Positions 18,917 to 27,579 of a DNA stretch of 38,261 nucleotides are shown here, piece by piece. The position numbers and the translations under genes were made by a program. The first letter of the stretch is position 1. The number at the start of each line of letters is the position of its first letter. The notes beneath the pieces were generated by a model. The model searched no databases. It was not told the DNA's origin and worked only from the letters and a program-made list of their open reading frames with translations. The stretch comes from Flavobacteriales bacterium (GTDB lineage: Bacteria; Bacteroidota; Bacteroidia; Flavobacteriales; Flavobacteriaceae), in the NCBI GenBank assembly GCA_026985675.1, contig JALSPZ010000158.1, forward strand, positions 1-38,261, given 5' to 3'.

Positions 18917-19504
18917 ATGTTGGGACTTAAAGCTACTACTCCAACCAGCTGGGCTAAATTGGTAAAAGAAAACTTAGATATTTTTCTTACCGACCACGCA
19001 TATAATGAAATGAAAGCTGCACAATCTGCAATGGCTGTAATCAATCACCAACCCGGCAACGAAGAATTTGTTAAAACTATGTCCGCACTCGCAATTGAAG
19101 AAATGCAACATTTTGAAATGGTATATGAACAAATTCAAAAGCTGAATTTTAAATTGGGCAAAGAACAAATGAACGAATACGCTATGCAATTGAGAAAATT
19201 TTTCCCGAAAACCAAAGATGAAAATCAGCGTTTTTATCAAAAACTGATGCTTTCCTCTTTAATTGAAGCACGCAGTTGCGAGCGATTTAGTGTTTTGGCA
19301 AAAATTTTGGAAAAAGATTATCCCGCATTATCACAATTCTATAAAGATTTGTTTGCTTCGGAAGCTCGTCATTATAGCGTTTTTCTTAATTATGCACGTG
19401 ATTTTGCCGGTAGAGATTTTATCGACCCCATTTGGGAAAAATTATTAACTTACGAAGCACAACTTATCCGAAATTTAGGAAAAAAACCATTGGTTCATGG
19501 CTAA
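18917..19504 (+). CDS. miaE: tRNA-(ms2io6A)-hydroxylase MiaE
   Basis: Ferritin-like di-iron pattern: DHAYNEMKAAQSAM, ALAIEEMQHFEMV, SSLIEARSCERFSVLA, LFASEARHYSVFL. Confidence 0.9.
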   Translation: MLGLKATTPTSWAKLVKENLDIFLTDHAYNEMKAAQSAMAVINHQPGNEEFVKTMSALAIEEMQHFEMVYEQIQKLNFKLGKEQMNEYAMQLRKFFPKTKDENQRFYQKLMLSSLIEARSCERFSVLAKILEKDYPALSQFYKDLFASEARHYSVFLNYARDFAGRDFIDPIWEKLLTYEAQLIRNLGKKPLVHG

Positions 19505-20264
19505 ACCTATAAGTGTCAATATTATCGGTAGTGGAAATGTTGCCACCCATTTGCTAAGAGAATTTCTAAAACATCCGGAGATTCATATCAATCAAATTTT
19601 TGCCCGAAAACTACAAAACCTCAAAGAGTTTGAAGACGTGGCTCCTATGATAAACGATATAGATTTACTAAAACCCGCCGATATTACCATCATATCAATC
19701 ACGGATGATGCCGTAAGCGAATTTTCAAAAAAACTAAAAAATTATCGTGAACTGGTGGTGCATACTTCCGGAAGTTTGGATATTAATGACTTACAAACCG
19801 AACAAAAAGGAGTTTTTTATCCGTTCCAAACCTTTTCCAAATTAAATAAAAATATCAATTTTAAAGAAATTCCCATTCTTATAGAAGCAACAAAAAAAGA
19901 GAATCTGGAAGTATTACAAAAATTAGCAAATATTGTCTCCAATAATGTTTTGGAAATCAACTCTCAACAACGATTTCAACTGCATATTGCAGGAGTTTTG
20001 GTGGCCAATTTTGTCAATCATTTATATTATCAAGCTGGTAAATTACTGGAAAAGAATAATTTATCTTTTGATTTATTAAAACCATTAATTATGGAAACCG
20101 CCCGCAAAGTACAAAACTTATCGCCCGAAAATGCACAAACAGGACCCGCCAAGAGAAATGATAAGCTTATCATCAACAAACACCTGAAAGCTATTGAAGA
20201 TAAAAATCTAAATGAAATTTATAAACTATTGACCCGAAATATAGAAGAAACTTATAAAAAATAA
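19497..20264 (+). CDS. DUF2520/Rossmann-like domain-containing protein (NADP-dependent oxidoreductase-like)
   Basis: N-terminal VNIIGSGNVATHLLREF; VVHTSGSLDINDLQTEQKGVFYPFQTFSK; ENAQTGPAKRND. Overlaps MiaE by 8 nt. Confidence 0.88.
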   Translation: MAKPISVNIIGSGNVATHLLREFLKHPEIHINQIFARKLQNLKEFEDVAPMINDIDLLKPADITIISITDDAVSEFSKKLKNYRELVVHTSGSLDINDLQTEQKGVFYPFQTFSKLNKNINFKEIPILIEATKKENLEVLQKLANIVSNNVLEINSQQRFQLHIAGVLVANFVNHLYYQAGKLLEKNNLSFDLLKPLIMETARKVQNLSPENAQTGPAKRNDKLIINKHLKAIEDKNLNEIYKLLTRNIEETYKK

Positions 20265-20319
20265 AATCCATTCATTTCAAATAGAATGCATTGCCCTATC
20301 AATTATTATCTTTTTTCCA

Positions 20320-20327
20320 TATTTTTG
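20320..20327 (+). promoter_or_regulatory. Possible Bacteroidota -7 element upstream of the KdsC-like gene
   Basis: TATTTTTG matches TAnnTTTG about 20 nt upstream of the ATG. No convincing -33 at the expected spacing. Confidence 0.35.
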
Positions 20328-20347
20328 TCAAATAAATCAGTTAATCA

Positions 20348-20899
20348 ATGAAAAAAAACAATCTGGAAAATTCTTATAAAAAAAAACTCAACAATATTAC
20401 TACTTTTATTTTTGATATTGACGGAGTGCTTACCGATGGTAAAGTATATATCACGGATTCGGGAAATCTAATACGTTCGATGCATACCAAAGATGGTTTT
20501 GCAATAAAAACCGCTATCAAAAAAGGTTATCTGGTTGCAATTATTTCCGGCGCACAAGATGAAAATGTGGTCAAAAGGTTATCCTATCTAAAAATTCCCG
20601 AAATCCATATCAAAATTGATAACAAACTGGAAACTTACAAAAAATTAACAAAAAAATACCACCTAAAACCCGAAAATGTTTTATATATGGGCGACGATAT
20701 TCCCGATATTCCCCTACTGAAAAACGTAGGACTTTCGGTTGCTCCCAATGATGCCGTCCAAGAAGTTTTGGATATTGTGGATTATATTTCTCCCAGAAAA
20801 GGCGGAGATACTTGTGTCAGAGATATAATTGAGCAAGTACTTCGTGTGCAAGGAAAATGGAAATTTGATACCGATGACACATCCGTTAGCTCTAATTGA
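20348..20899 (+). CDS. KdsC-like HAD phosphatase (3-deoxy-D-manno-octulosonate 8-phosphate phosphatase family)
   Basis: FIFDIDGVLTDGKVYITDSG, HTKDGFAIKTAIKKGYLVAIISG, YMGDDIPDIPLLKNVGLSVAPNDA. Confidence 0.9.
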   Translation: MKKNNLENSYKKKLNNITTFIFDIDGVLTDGKVYITDSGNLIRSMHTKDGFAIKTAIKKGYLVAIISGAQDENVVKRLSYLKIPEIHIKIDNKLETYKKLTKKYHLKPENVLYMGDDIPDIPLLKNVGLSVAPNDAVQEVLDIVDYISPRKGGDTCVRDIIEQVLRVQGKWKFDTDDTSVSSN

Positions 20900-21695
20900 T
20901 TTCCTCAAATTAATTCGTTGGAAAAATATCCTAATATATTGGTTTACAACAGGTTTAATATATTATAAATTTCATAAACCAACTGGCGATAATAATATTT
21001 TCTTTTATTCAATTCTGTTCTTTACGATGTTGGGAATAGCCGGAAATTTACATAATAATTATACCGATTATGACTTGGATAAATTAAAAACCGAATTTGT
21101 AGATTTTGACAAAAAACTTATCAAAAAAATATTTCTCGCTTTATATTTTCTTGATTTTATACTTATATTTTTTATTACCCCTTTTAGCCAAGGTTTATTT
21201 TTTACAATCATATTCTTGATTTTATATAATATTTTACTAAAAAAAATTGCTTTCATAGGAAATTTTACAATAGCTTTAATAACTGCTACAAGTATTCTTA
21301 TTCCGTTTATAAGTCAATCTAATTTCAAAAACAATTTGTGGATTTTCCTCTCTTTGATGATAATTATTATCACGCTGATGCGTGAATTACTTAAAGATTT
21401 TGAAGATAAAGAACCTGATAAAAAGTTCAAATATAAAACGCTTCCGGTCATTAGTTTCAAATTAAGTTATGTAACTTTGCTTATATATTTTATATTTTTC
21501 TATTGGGTGTTGATAAAATATAAAAGCCTATTTGACATTCGGGCTTATCAAATCTTTTTTATTTTTTCAGTCCTTATTTTCATTGGCACAACATTGAATT
21601 TATTTCGTAATAATTGGGAAAAAACTACACAATATATTAAAATTTTAATGTTAGCCGGAATCATATATTTTGTTTATGGAAATAATATTGGATAA
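20874..21695 (+). CDS. UbiA-family prenyltransferase (geranylgeranylglycerol-phosphate geranylgeranyltransferase-like)
   Basis: LIRWKNILIYWFT...NLHNNYTDYDLDKLKTEF (first aspartate motif) and LMRELLKDFEDKEPDKKFKYKTLPV (second motif), polytopic. ATG at 20874 overlaps the KdsC-like gene by 26 nt. Confidence 0.85.
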   Translation: MTHPLALIDFLKLIRWKNILIYWFTTGLIYYKFHKPTGDNNIFFYSILFFTMLGIAGNLHNNYTDYDLDKLKTEFVDFDKKLIKKIFLALYFLDFILIFFITPFSQGLFFTIIFLILYNILLKKIAFIGNFTIALITATSILIPFISQSNFKNNLWIFLSLMIIIITLMRELLKDFEDKEPDKKFKYKTLPVISFKLSYVTLLIYFIFFYWVLIKYKSLFDIRAYQIFFIFSVLIFIGTTLNLFRNNWEKTTQYIKILMLAGIIYFVYGNNIG

Positions 21696-22251
21696 AGATT
21701 TTTTTGAACAAAATACCGTAAAAGTTGCACGTTATTTGATAGGGAAATACATCTACCGGAAAACCGAATATGGAATTTTACGCGCAATGATTACCGAAAC
21801 CGAAGCATATCACGGAACAGACGACTTAGCTTGTCATTGTAGTAAGGGAAAAACACCTAGAACCGAAATAATGTTTGACGAAGCAGGAAAAATTTATATC
21901 TATCTAATATACGGAATGTATTATATGCTCAATTTCGTTACTATGCCCAAAGGATTCCCCGCTGCCGTTTTGATTAGAGGTGTTGAAAATATGGAGTTTA
22001 AAAAAACAGGAAAATCGGTTTGGGAAAAACTCCCGAACAAAACCGACGGACCCGGAAAACTTACCCGTCATTTTTCTATTGATAAAAAATTTAATCATTT
22101 ACAATTAAAACCCAAAAACGGACTTTGGGTGATAGACAAAGGCATAACAATCCCCGATAAAAATATACTTGTCTCTCCACGAATCGGTATCGATTATGCC
22201 AAAGAAAGCAAAGACTTGCCTTGGCGATTTAAGCTCAATAAAAAATCGTAA
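21676..22251 (+). CDS. 3-methyladenine DNA glycosylase (AAG/Mpg family)
   Basis: VARYLIGKYIYRK...ITETEAYHGTDDLACHCSKGKTPRTEIMFDEAGKIYIYLIYGMYYMLNFVT and DGPGKLTRHFSI. Confidence 0.95.
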   Translation: MEIILDKDFFEQNTVKVARYLIGKYIYRKTEYGILRAMITETEAYHGTDDLACHCSKGKTPRTEIMFDEAGKIYIYLIYGMYYMLNFVTMPKGFPAAVLIRGVENMEFKKTGKSVWEKLPNKTDGPGKLTRHFSIDKKFNHLQLKPKNGLWVIDKGITIPDKNILVSPRIGIDYAKESKDLPWRFKLNKKS

Positions 22252-22282
22252 ATTAGCAGCATAAAAAAGAGTTGATATTTTA

Positions 22283-22960
22283 ATGAGAATCGTAAGTGTA
22301 AATAAGGATATCAAAATTTCAAATGCAGAAGTTATTGCAGTTGATGAAAAAGCCTTTGACAATATCTCTTTGCAAAATATCGATTATGTAATCATTAGCG
22401 GTGGCGATGGTTTATTACGACGAATCATTGAAAAAATTATAAATAAAGGTAAGAAACGTCCTACCGTTATTATTGATGCACAAGGTTCTTTTAACGTAAT
22501 TGCCAAACGTTATATGATTCCAAAATTGGAAAAAGTTTTACAAAAATTGGAAAACAATGGAGCCCTACAAAAGAGAAATCTGGATGTATATCGCTTAAAC
22601 AATCATATATTTTTATTTTCTGCAGGTAATCTTACCGATGCCTTACACATACATTTATCCGAAATTCTGCGAGTGGGTATTCTCAAAAAAGGTGCCTTGC
22701 GCTATTTAATTTCCGGTATTTTCGTTTTGCCCATTACTATTCTTACTTTTCCTTTTTTAATTTTTTCCAAAAAAAGATTTTTTATTTTTACACCTTTTAA
22801 ACTGATAAATTTCAAAAATCATTATACCAAAATAGAACAATTGCGTTTTGATATCCAAAATGAATACAATATTTTGGAAATAGATGGCGATTTGGTTATC
22901 TTGCAAGAACGTTTCATCGATATAAAAAAACTGGATGAAATTGAAATTGTGGTGAAATAA
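22283..22960 (+). CDS. Short diacylglycerol-kinase/lipid-kinase-like protein
   Basis: YVIISGGDGLLRRIIEKI (GGDG motif), DAQGSFNVIAKR (position of GTxND), C-terminal LEIDGDLVIL. 225 aa, shorter than typical lipid kinases. Confidence 0.75.
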   Translation: MRIVSVNKDIKISNAEVIAVDEKAFDNISLQNIDYVIISGGDGLLRRIIEKIINKGKKRPTVIIDAQGSFNVIAKRYMIPKLEKVLQKLENNGALQKRNLDVYRLNNHIFLFSAGNLTDALHIHLSEILRVGILKKGALRYLISGIFVLPITILTFPFLIFSKKRFFIFTPFKLINFKNHYTKIEQLRFDIQNEYNILEIDGDLVILQERFIDIKKLDEIEIVVK

Positions 22961-22997
22961 TTCTTATCTTTATTCCATCTTTTAAACGAATGTTCAA

Positions 22998-23477
22998 ATG
23001 AAAAAGATATTTTTTTTATTAATGGCAATTACTTTTTCCTTTTTTGGATTTAAAGCACATGATACCAAGACTCATCCCATTATTACTACATTGACGGTTA
23101 AAAAACAAATTAACGGAAAACAACTACTAAAACAAAGATGTTTTGTATGTCATTCGGAAACTCCCGGTTATCAGAAAGATATGATGGCTCCGCCTATGAA
23201 AGGAGTTCTGATGCATTACAAAAAAGCTTATCCCAATAAAAAAGACTTTATAAAAGCAATAACCAAATGGGTTCGGAAACCGGATGCTTCCCAAAGTCTT
23301 ATGCCCGATGCAATAAAAAAATTCAAATTAATGCCTCCGCTACCTTATCCTGAAATTGAATTGAAAGCTATTGCCCAATCACTTTACGATTTTCAATTTT
23401 CAATTCCCGGCAAACATAAAATGATGAAAAGAAAAAAACATTCAACAAGATGTGGAAATAATAAATGTGGAAAATAA
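22998..23477 (+). CDS. Secreted monohaem cytochrome c-like protein
   Basis: Signal peptide, haem motif CFVCH, downstream LMPDAIKKFKLMPPLPYPEIELKAIAQSLYDF. Basic His/Cys tail HKMMKRKKHSTRCGNNKCGK. Confidence 0.85.
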   Translation: MKKIFFLLMAITFSFFGFKAHDTKTHPIITTLTVKKQINGKQLLKQRCFVCHSETPGYQKDMMAPPMKGVLMHYKKAYPNKKDFIKAITKWVRKPDASQSLMPDAIKKFKLMPPLPYPEIELKAIAQSLYDFQFSIPGKHKMMKRKKHSTRCGNNKCGK

Positions 23478-23512
23478 TAAATAGTTATTTTTGTTAAATT
23501 AATTCATTTTGT

Positions 23513-24271
23513 ATGAGAGAAGATGTATTACAAGTTTTTTTATATGCACTTATTACAGCGGTAGCGACAGGATTAGGTGCTTTGCCTTTTATATTTATTA
23601 AAAAAATAACTCCCAAAGTAATGGGCTATTCTAATGCAATTGCGGCAGGATTAATGACCGGTGCCAGTATTGGTTTAATTTTAGAAGGAATTGAAAATAG
23701 CTACCCCAAAACTATTTTGGGAATGATAATTGGAGTTATCGCTATAATTATCTCCGGTATTTTTATAGAAAAACTCAACAATTACCCCCAAGAATCACCG
23801 GATTTTTTAATAAATAAAAAAAATTTTTTTAAAGATATCAAAGGAGCTTTATTGATTATCATTGTTATGACTGCACATTCAGCTGCCGAAGGCATTGGTT
23901 TGGGAACTTCTTTCGGGGGGACTTTCAAATTTGGTCTGATGATGACCATTGCCATTGCCATACATAATATTCCGGAAGGTCTTGCTATCAGTGCATCTTT
24001 GGTTGGCAAAGGTGTCCCTTGGTGGAAAGCTTCATTATGGAGTATTTTTACTTCGCTTCCCCAACCTATTTTTGCTGTTCCTGCTTATATGTTTGTTTCT
24101 ACAATGAAATCTTATATGCCCATAGGATTAGGATTTGCCGCCGGTGCCATGTTTTGGGTCGTTTTTTCGGATATAGTTCCCGAATCACAAGAAAATATTT
24201 CCCGAAGTAACGCTGCAACTATAATTGTTTTGGGGATGATTGCCATGTTATATTTGCAATATATTTTATAA
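23513..24271 (+). CDS. ZIP family metal transporter
   Basis: MTAHSAAEGIGLGTSFGG and IAIHNIPEGLAISASLV metal-site motifs; polytopic. Confidence 0.93.
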   Translation: MREDVLQVFLYALITAVATGLGALPFIFIKKITPKVMGYSNAIAAGLMTGASIGLILEGIENSYPKTILGMIIGVIAIIISGIFIEKLNNYPQESPDFLINKKNFFKDIKGALLIIIVMTAHSAAEGIGLGTSFGGTFKFGLMMTIAIAIHNIPEGLAISASLVGKGVPWWKASLWSIFTSLPQPIFAVPAYMFVSTMKSYMPIGLGFAAGAMFWVVFSDIVPESQENISRSNAATIIVLGMIAMLYLQYIL

Positions 24272-24286
24272 ATACAATTTTTTAAG

Positions 24287-25597
24287 ATGATTTTGGTCTA
24301 TACAAATAAGGTTACTCCACGTACAAACTATATTTTTCGACATATTTTTAATCATATTTTATTGACGGAATTTAAATTCACAACTAAAATAGAAGAATTC
24401 ATTGCATATAACGGAACAAAATTTTCTTATGCTCCACAAGCTCTTGGAAATGAATTTCATATTACTCCTCATCCGTTACTTTTTCAACAAGGTATCAAAC
24501 CACAGGAAATTAAATTCAATTTCTGGGAAGATTTACCCGTATTTTTTCAAACACACGATTCCGAAATCCCGTTTGATATTTTTGCCGCCATTTTTTTTCT
24601 ACTCTCCCGATATGAAGAATATCTCCCCCATAAAACGGACGAACACGGACGCTATCATTACAACAATAGTATATTGAACTTGCAAGGAATCCTCAATCAA
24701 CCGATTGTTGAATTGTGGGTCGAAAAATTCAAAAAAGCCATTCTGGAAAAATTTCCCGAAACTTCATTCAAAAAAAGAAAATTTGTATTTGAACCGGTTA
24801 TCAATGTCAGTATGGCAAGATTGTTCAAAAACAAATCGTTTTTGCGACATTTTTCAGGGAGTATCCGTGAGTTGTTTACTTTGAAATGGAAATTATTCAG
24901 TTTACGGCAAAAAACTTATTTTGGAAAATCAATCGATACTTATGATACATTTCATAAAATAATCCAATTAAAAAAGCAATATAATCATCCGTTGAGTTTT
25001 TTTCATCTTTTACATAAATATTCACAATTCGATCATAATATCTCGCCCAATAACACAACTTATCAAAACCAAATAAAATGTCTTGCCGATTATGCAGAAA
25101 CCGGTATATTAACTTCCTATTACAGCATGAATGACGAAAAACAAATCAAATCGGAAGTTGATTTATTGGAACAAATTATTCATAAACCCGTAAAAAAAGT
25201 AAGGGCGCATTTTAATCGTATCAGGATTCCCGAAACATATCGCTATTTTATTGAAGCGGGTTTAACACAAGATTATTCTATGGGATATAATCACAAAATC
25301 GGTTTTCGAGCCGGTACTTCCATTCCGTTTTACTTCTATGATATTAAAAATGAAACTTTAACCGACTTGAAAGTATTTCCTACAACAATCTCGGATATTA
25401 TGTTGCGTTACCAATATTATCTTTCCGCTGAAAAAGCTTTAAAAATTATGATTGAACAAGGAAAAATCATAAGAAAAGTCGGAGGAAATTTCCATCCTGT
25501 TTTTCATAATTTTATTCTTTCGGATTTACGACATTGGAAAAATTGGAACAAACTTTATATTGAAACCGTTAAACATTTTGCTACTGATGATCACTAA
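24287..25597 (+). CDS. Polysaccharide deacetylase family protein (Bacteroidota type)
   Basis: N-terminal FRHIFNHILLTEFKFTT...PFDIFAAIFFLLSRYEEYLPHKTDEHGRY; later KVRAHFNRIRIPETYRYFIEAGLTQDYSMGYNHKIGFRAGTSIPFYFYD. Confidence 0.82.
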   Translation: MILVYTNKVTPRTNYIFRHIFNHILLTEFKFTTKIEEFIAYNGTKFSYAPQALGNEFHITPHPLLFQQGIKPQEIKFNFWEDLPVFFQTHDSEIPFDIFAAIFFLLSRYEEYLPHKTDEHGRYHYNNSILNLQGILNQPIVELWVEKFKKAILEKFPETSFKKRKFVFEPVINVSMARLFKNKSFLRHFSGSIRELFTLKWKLFSLRQKTYFGKSIDTYDTFHKIIQLKKQYNHPLSFFHLLHKYSQFDHNISPNNTTYQNQIKCLADYAETGILTSYYSMNDEKQIKSEVDLLEQIIHKPVKKVRAHFNRIRIPETYRYFIEAGLTQDYSMGYNHKIGFRAGTSIPFYFYDIKNETLTDLKVFPTTISDIMLRYQYYLSAEKALKIMIEQGKIIRKVGGNFHPVFHNFILSDLRHWKNWNKLYIETVKHFATDDH

Positions 25598-26279
25598 AAC
25601 AACCGATATTTTTTTTGATTTGGACCATACACTTTGGGATTTTGACAAAAATTCTAAAAATGCTTTTAAAAAACTTCTAAAAGAAAACAATTTACCCGTT
25701 AGCATTGAAAATTTTTTGACAATTTACGAGCCCATCAACAAAAAATATTGGGAGGAATATTCCCAAGGAATAAAAACCAAAGCAGAAGTAAAAATCAGAC
25801 GTTTGACAGACACCTTCGATGTTTTAAATATTAAAGTAAATCCAAAGTTTATAGAATATTTTGCCGATGCTTATCTGAATTATCTCAAAGAAGAAAAACA
25901 ATTGATGCCCGGAACTATTGAAATTCTCGAATACTTGCAAAATAAGTATCGTTTACACATTTTGACCAACGGATTTATTGAAATTCAAGAAAGAAAAGTT
26001 CATAATTCCGGTTTAAACAAATATTTTAAAAGCATAATTTCGTCTGAAGAAATCAATAAACAAAAGCCACACCCCGAAGTTTTTAATTATGCATTACAAA
26101 AAGCCGGCACTTATGCTCACAAAAGTATAATGATTGGAGACAACCTTAAAAGTGATGTGTTAGGTGCAAGAAATGTAGGGATGCAAGCTATCCATTACGA
26201 CCCCTTCAATATCAATACTATTGACAAAAAAATCATACCGAAAGTCAATCATCTATTGGAATTGAAAGAGATTTTATGA
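25587..26279 (+). CDS. YjjG-like HAD noncanonical nucleotide phosphatase
   Basis: DIFFDLDHTLWDFDKNSKNAF, LHILTNGFIEIQERKV, KPHPEVFNYAL, MIGDNLKSDVLGARNVGM. ATG at 25587 overlaps the deacetylase gene by 11 nt. Confidence 0.9.
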   Translation: MITKTTDIFFDLDHTLWDFDKNSKNAFKKLLKENNLPVSIENFLTIYEPINKKYWEEYSQGIKTKAEVKIRRLTDTFDVLNIKVNPKFIEYFADAYLNYLKEEKQLMPGTIEILEYLQNKYRLHILTNGFIEIQERKVHNSGLNKYFKSIISSEEINKQKPHPEVFNYALQKAGTYAHKSIMIGDNLKSDVLGARNVGMQAIHYDPFNINTIDKKIIPKVNHLLELKEIL

Positions 26280-27482
26280 GCATTTCAACTGCTTATGTAA
26301 ATTTTGTTCAATGGCTTTGGCAATAATTTTAACTCCCATATCAATCTGATTAATATCCATATTTGAATAAGAAAGTCGGATATAATTGTTTCTTTTATTT
26401 TCCGGGTCAAAGGTTTTGCCGGTAACGAAAACCGCTCCGTTTTTAACGGATTCTTTCAAAATTTCTGCACTGTCCATAAATTCAGGCAATTGCAACCAAT
26501 AATAAAATCCTCCTTGGGGTTGATTCCATTGAACTTCTTCGGGCATATATTTTTCCAAAGATTCTTTCATTATCAAACTTCTTTCGGCATAAGCTTCTCT
26601 GATACGTTTAAGATATCGAGACAACAAACCTCTTTGCATAAATTCGTTTGCCAAAACTTGTGTAAAATTCGGACTGCAAGCATCAATTCCTTGCTTGATA
26701 ATCTCTGCTTTTTCATAAATTTCAGGTGACGCCAACATCCAACCCAAACGAAATCCCGGTCCCATAATTTTAGAAAAAGAACCGGTATAAACAACTTCTA
26801 TATTTTTATCATTCACAGCCATTACGGGACGGGTTAATTTTTGAGCTACTTCATTAAAATACAATTCATTATAAGCATCGTCTTCTAATAAAACGATATC
26901 CTTTCCTTCCAAAATTTCCAAGACTTTTCTTCTTTTTTCTTTGGAATATATTATGCCGGCAGGATTATGAAAATTGGGTATAATATACAATAATTTCGGT
27001 TGATATTTTTCAACTGCCAATTCCAATTCTTCCAAATCCAAACCATCGTGCATCAACGGAATTCCCTTGATATCCGCTTGAAAAGCTTTAAAAACAGCCA
27101 ATCCCCCGATAAAACTTGGATTTTCAGTCAATACCACATCGCCGGGATCAATAAATTCCATTCCTAAAATATTGATGGCTTGTAACGAGCCAGTGGTAAT
27201 CATCAGTCTATGTGTATCCACCGGTAATCCTTTTGTCCTTAAATATTCATTCAAGGTGTCAAGCAAAGGCGGATATCCCGATGTAGGTCCGTATTGAAAA
27301 GCCGTTTTTTTCTTTTGAGGGTCTAATGTTAAAAAAATTTCATCAATTTCTTTGACCGGAAACAAATCGTTATTAGGCATTCCCCCGGCAAAAGATATAA
27401 TATCGGGGCGGGTGGCTAATTTCATTAAATCTCTTATTTCCGATGATCTTATATGTTGAACCGTTGTTGAAAAATATGGCAT
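26274..27482 (-). CDS. PLP-dependent aminotransferase, class I/II (LysN/2-aminoadipate transaminase-like)
   Basis: IISFAGGMPNNDLFPV, FQYGPTSGYPPLLDTLNEYL, IIPNFHNPAGIIYS, VVYTGSFSKIMGPGFRLGWM. Confidence 0.92.
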   Translation of the reverse strand: MPYFSTTVQHIRSSEIRDLMKLATRPDIISFAGGMPNNDLFPVKEIDEIFLTLDPQKKKTAFQYGPTSGYPPLLDTLNEYLRTKGLPVDTHRLMITTGSLQAINILGMEFIDPGDVVLTENPSFIGGLAVFKAFQADIKGIPLMHDGLDLEELELAVEKYQPKLLYIIPNFHNPAGIIYSKEKRRKVLEILEGKDIVLLEDDAYNELYFNEVAQKLTRPVMAVNDKNIEVVYTGSFSKIMGPGFRLGWMLASPEIYEKAEIIKQGIDACSPNFTQVLANEFMQRGLLSRYLKRIREAYAERSLIMKESLEKYMPEEVQWNQPQGGFYYWLQLPEFMDSAEILKESVKNGAVFVTGKTFDPENKRNNYIRLSYSNMDINQIDMGVKIIAKAIEQNLHKQLKCS

Positions 27483-27579
27483 AAGTTTTAATTTTAAATC
27501 AAAATACTGATTAATTTCCTTATAAATTTACAATAAATTTTGCATCTTTAAGCAATTAAACATCAATTTTTTTGACCAA

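Noticed and set aside
21583-21599. TTGGCACAACATTGAAT, another sigma-54-like match
   Set aside because: Located inside the UbiA-like coding sequence with no gene start at a suitable distance; probably coincidental.
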